NCBI RefSeq assembly: GCF_001854865.1
Contig: NZ_MDDW01000001.1
Location: 765,384-774,129, forward strand
Reading direction: 5' to 3'
Source: Rhizobium sp. LCM 4573
GTDB taxonomy: Bacteria; Pseudomonadota; Alphaproteobacteria; Rhizobiales; Rhizobiaceae
Length of the DNA stretch: 8,746 nt
Under the pieces are notes generated by a model that was given only the letters and a program-made list of their open reading frames with translations, did no database searches and was not told where the DNA came from. Position 1 is the first letter of the stretch; the number at the start of each line of letters is the position of its first letter. The position numbers and the translations under genes were made by a program. Shown piece by piece: positions 6,169-8,746 of this stretch.

Positions 6169-7248
6169 TCAGAGCCTATGATCGGGAAAAAGGACCTCAT
6201 GTTTCGCCACCAGATAGCGGTCTATATCGGTATCGCTCACCTGCGAAAGCGAGGCGGGAGACCATTGTGGATTGCGGTCCTTGTCGATGATCGCGGCGCG
6301 CACGCCCTCGTAGAAATCGTGGTTTCGGAGGATCTCTGAGCCCGCCGCGAACTCCCGCTCCAGGCACTCCACCAGCCCGGAACTGCCGCGCCCCAGCCGG
6401 ATCAGCCGCAGCGCCAGCTTGAGGCTGGTCGGCGAGCGTTTTGCGATGATCTCGCGAGTAGCGGCGGCGAACTCGCCCTCTTCCTTCTCCAATGCCGCAA
6501 CGATCTCCTCGACCGTATCGAAGCGGAAAGCACGGTCGATGAGGGCGCGTTCTGCCTCCAGCCTACTTTCGCCCGGCACGACGGCAAAGCGGTCGATCAC
6601 CGCCCGTACCTGTTCGTCGGATGCGCCGCCCTTGAGTTCGCCGAGCGCCTCCACCAGTGCCTCCAGCCTTTCCGAAGGAACGCAGACATCGGCGAGGTTG
6701 GCGTAGATCGCATCCGCCGCGCCGATCACCTCGCCGGTGAGGGCAAGCCAGGTGCCGACCTCGCCGGGCGCCTTCGGCAACAACCAGGTCGCCCCGACAT
6801 CGGGGAAATAGCCGATCCCGGTTTCCGGCATCGCGAGCCGCGTGCGTTCCGTAACGATCCGGTGCCGGCCATGCGAAGCGAGCCCCACGCCGCCGCCCAT
6901 GGTGATGCCGTCCATCAGCGCCACATAGGGCTTGGCATAATGCGAGATCATGTAGTTCAGGGGAAATTCCTCCCGCCAGAAGCGCGTGACTTCCGGATCG
7001 CCGGCCTTTCCCGCCTGGTAGATGACGCGAATATCGCCGCCGGCGCAGAGCCCCCGCTCCCCCTCGCCTTTCAGCACCACGCAGGAAACTTCCGGATCGG
7101 CCGCGAAATCCTCCATCGCCTGCCGCATCTCGCGCACCATCGAAAGATTGAGGCTGTTCAGTGCCTTCGGCCGGTTGAGGCGGAGAAGCGCGGCCGAGCC
7201 GGCGCGACCGAGGAGGATTTCATCGCTTTGCTGTGCGGTACCGGACAT
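6169..7248 (-). CDS. 3-hydroxyisobutyryl-CoA hydrolase-like enoyl-CoA hydratase/isomerase family protein
   Basis: This enzyme probably hydrolyses 3-hydroxyisobutyryl-CoA to 3-hydroxyisobutyrate and CoA in valine breakdown, in the cytoplasm. It has 359 residues, longer than simple enoyl-CoA hydratases (about 260) and typical of the HIBCH branch. The crotonase oxyanion-hole segments are GLCAGGDIR (66-74) and GITMGGGVGLA (114-124). The following MPETGIGYFPDVGATWLLP (140-158) is diagnostic. E142 and D150 have the same 8-residue spacing as the catalytic Glu and Asp of human HIBCH. The C-terminal NHDFYEGVRAAIIDKDRNPQW also fits this branch. The ATG at 7248 has AAGGA about 7 nt before it, and the stop is TGA. 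It lies between the GMC oxidoreductase and the sulfate operon on the same strand, separated from both by over 140 nt, so cotranscription is uncertain. A related acyl-CoA hydrolase or hydratase activity is possible but less likely. Confidence 0.9.
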   Translation of the reverse strand: MSGTAQQSDEILLGRAGSAALLRLNRPKALNSLNLSMVREMRQAMEDFAADPEVSCVVLKGEGERGLCAGGDIRVIYQAGKAGDPEVTRFWREEFPLNYMISHYAKPYVALMDGITMGGGVGLASHGRHRIVTERTRLAMPETGIGYFPDVGATWLLPKAPGEVGTWLALTGEVIGAADAIYANLADVCVPSERLEALVEALGELKGGASDEQVRAVIDRFAVVPGESRLEAERALIDRAFRFDTVEEIVAALEKEEGEFAAATREIIAKRSPTSLKLALRLIRLGRGSSGLVECLEREFAAGSEILRNHDFYEGVRAAIIDKDRNPQWSPASLSQVSDTDIDRYLVAKHEVLFPDHRL

Positions 7249-7288
7249 GCTGTTTCCTTATTATTGGACACTCGGCGATGCGTGGAGC

Positions 7289-7380
7289 CCCTCCCCCTTG
7301 TGGGGAGGGGTTGGGGAGGGGACTTAGCTTGGAGTGAAACCCCTCCCGCCTGCCGGCCACCCTCCCCACAAGGGGGAGGG
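7289..7380. repeat. Large nested palindromic intergenic repeat (RIME-like)
   Basis: Two 21-bp arms, 7289-7309 and 7360-7380, are exact reverse complements. Each arm is also its own hairpin, with an 8-bp stem of CCCTCCCC-type sequence and a 5-nt loop. Between them, GGGAGGGG (7314-7321) pairs with CCCCTCCC (7340-7347). The element can therefore form either one long stem or two separate hairpins. Rhizobial RIME elements are described as roughly 100-bp intergenic units with two large palindromes, which fits, but the family is not confirmed. It lies in the 177-nt gap between the GMC oxidoreductase and hydrolase genes and could affect read-through or mRNA stability. The rest of that gap shows only GCCGCGCGGC (7389-7398). 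Confidence 0.7.
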
Positions 7381-7425
7381 TTAAGTATGCCGCGCGGCCG
7401 AGCATCCCATATCTAATTTCCCATT

Positions 7426-8746
7426 CTATCGATTATCCGCCAATATCATCTCGGCCGCCTTTTCAGCGATCATGATAGTCGGCGAATTTGTATTTCCGGA
7501 GGTAATATTGGGCATGATCGAGGCATCGGCGATACGAAGCCTGCCGAGCGCCCGCATTTTCAGCCGGATATCGACGACGCTTTCCGGATCGGCGCCCATG
7601 CGAGCGGTCCCGACCGGATGGAAAATCGTCGTGCCGATATCGCCCGCCGCCCTCTCCAGATCCTCGTCGGTTTCATAGGAGGGACCGGGCTTATATTCCT
7701 CCGGACGGTAGCGCGCGAAGGACGGCCTCTTCACGATCTCCCGGGTCAGGCGGATTGCTCTTACCGCTATGTCGCGGTCGGCAGGCGCGGAAAGATAATT
7801 GGGCGCGATCGCCGGCTGTGCAGCAAAATCCGGGCTCTTCGCATGCACCGAGCCCCGGCTTTCCGGCCTGAGGTTGCAGACGCTTGCGGTCATGGCCGGG
7901 AAGGCGTGCACCGGATCGCCGAACTTGTCGAGAGAGACCGGTTGCACATGATATTGCAGGTCTGGCGTTTCCTTGTCCGGGCCCGATCGGGTGAAGATGC
8001 CGAGCTGGCTGGGCGCCATGGACATCGGGCCCGAGCGCCGGAAGGCATATTCGAGACCGATCGATGCCTTGCCGAGAAGGCGGGAGGCTTTTTCATTGAG
8101 CGTCGGCACGCCGGTCACCTTGTAGACCATGCGCAGTTGCAGGTGGTCCTGCAGGTTCTCGCCGACACCCGCAACCTCCTTCACTATCTCTATGCCGGCC
8201 TTCTGCAGCACTTCGCCCCGGCCGACGCCCGAGAGTTCGAGGATATGCGGCGTGCCGATCGCGCCGGCGCTCAGCACGGTCTCACGCGTTGCACGCGCCT
8301 GCTTCATTGCCCCCTCATGCTGGAATTCGACGCCTCTCACTTCGCCGTTCTCGACGATCAATCGGCGTACATGCGCCTTGGTCAGCACATTCAGATTCTT
8401 TCGGCTCATTGCCGGCCGCAGGAATGCCTTGGACGTGTTCCAGCGGATGCCGGAGCGCTGGTTGACGTCGAAATAGCTGGATCCCTCGTTATTGCCGCGG
8501 TTGAAATCCTCGATGATCGGGATGCCGGCCTCCTCGGCCGCCTTCTGGAAAGCGTCGAGCACGGCCCAGCGCACGCGCGCCTTTTCCACCCGCCATTCCC
8601 CGCCGGCTCCATGCATCTCGTCGGCGCCCTTGTAGAAATCCTGGGATTTCTTGAAGTAAGGCAGCACGTCGTCCCAGCCCCAGCCGGCGCAGCCCATTTG
8701 CCGCCACAGACCGTAGTCGCGCGCCTGGCCGCGCATGTAGATCATG
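7426..8746 (-). CDS. GMC-family FAD-dependent oxidoreductase (choline dehydrogenase-like), 5' partial
   Basis: This flavoenzyme oxidises an alcohol to an aldehyde or ketone. The visible 439 residues begin at MIYMRGQARDYGLW. In full-length relatives this lies just after the GGSSSxNG segment, so the FAD-binding N-terminus (about 90 residues) lies beyond the window edge and the first visible Met is internal. GMC signature 2 is present as GAIGTPHILELSGVG. GENLQDHLQ follows, also typical. Near the C-terminus, FHPVGTARMG holds the likely catalytic histidine (visible residue 376), and GNTNSP supplies the partner asparagine (420). The 44-residue spacing equals that of H466 and N510 in choline oxidase. 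The stop is TAG. BetA-like proteins in rhizobia include many alcohol dehydrogenases of unknown substrate. No betB, betI or choline transporter gene is visible nearby, so I do not name it betA. Confidence 0.9.
   Translation of the reverse strand, partial: MIYMRGQARDYGLWRQMGCAGWGWDDVLPYFKKSQDFYKGADEMHGAGGEWRVEKARVRWAVLDAFQKAAEEAGIPIIEDFNRGNNEGSSYFDVNQRSGIRWNTSKAFLRPAMSRKNLNVLTKAHVRRLIVENGEVRGVEFQHEGAMKQARATRETVLSAGAIGTPHILELSGVGRGEVLQKAGIEIVKEVAGVGENLQDHLQLRMVYKVTGVPTLNEKASRLLGKASIGLEYAFRRSGPMSMAPSQLGIFTRSGPDKETPDLQYHVQPVSLDKFGDPVHAFPAMTASVCNLRPESRGSVHAKSPDFAAQPAIAPNYLSAPADRDIAVRAIRLTREIVKRPSFARYRPEEYKPGPSYETDEDLERAAGDIGTTIFHPVGTARMGADPESVVDIRLKMRALGRLRIADASIMPNITSGNTNSPTIMIAEKAAEMILADNR

Noticed and set aside
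7289..7380. CRISPR array or insertion-sequence end
   Set aside because: There is only one pair of inverted arms with no regular spacers, no transposase gene and no visible target duplication.
6862..7416. Plus-strand open frame of 184 codons opposite the hydrolase and into the repeat
   Set aside because: It is antisense to a conserved crotonase-family gene, and its C-terminal part is the palindromic repeat.

Overview
The window looks like ordinary chromosome or large-replicon sequence from an alphaproteobacterium, most likely Rhizobiaceae (Sinorhizobium/Ensifer, Rhizobium or Agrobacterium type). The evidence is the high G+C codon use, the protein styles, and two G+C-rich palindromic intergenic repeats of a kind common in rhizobia. 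I cannot fix the genus without a search.

Layout. (1) 1-476, plus strand: the 3' part of an XRE-type HTH plus cupin regulator, cut by the window edge. (2) 477-676: a partly A+T-rich spacer with overlapping dyads and a weak candidate promoter. (3) 677-2110, plus strand: a complete aldehyde dehydrogenase of the succinate-semialdehyde dehydrogenase-like group. (4) 2111-2204: a convergent spacer filled by a nested G+C-rich palindrome. (5) 2205-6019, minus strand: a complete sulfate/thiosulfate ABC importer operon in the order sbp-cysT-cysW-cysA. It has a stable hairpin between sbp and cysT, a TTG start for cysT, a 2-nt gap between cysT and cysW, and a 4-nt stop/start overlap between cysW and cysA. 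(6) 6169-7248, minus strand: a 3-hydroxyisobutyryl-CoA hydrolase-like protein of valine catabolism. (7) 7249-7425: a spacer carrying a large nested palindrome. (8) 7426-8746, minus strand: a GMC-family FAD oxidoreductase (choline dehydrogenase-like) whose N-terminal part lies outside the window.

How the genes work together. The regulator and the dehydrogenase plausibly form one unit: PuuR-type cupin regulators often sit beside amine, GABA or aldehyde catabolic genes. The four cys genes encode one importer: a periplasmic binding protein, two permeases and an ATPase. The hydrolase and the oxidoreductase are catabolic enzymes with no obvious link to sulfate uptake.

I found no undescribed multi-gene system. 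The points worth a second look are regulatory and structural: the operator-like region before the dehydrogenase, the two related palindromic repeats, the sbp/cysT hairpin with its TTG start, and the tandem repeat upstream of sbp.
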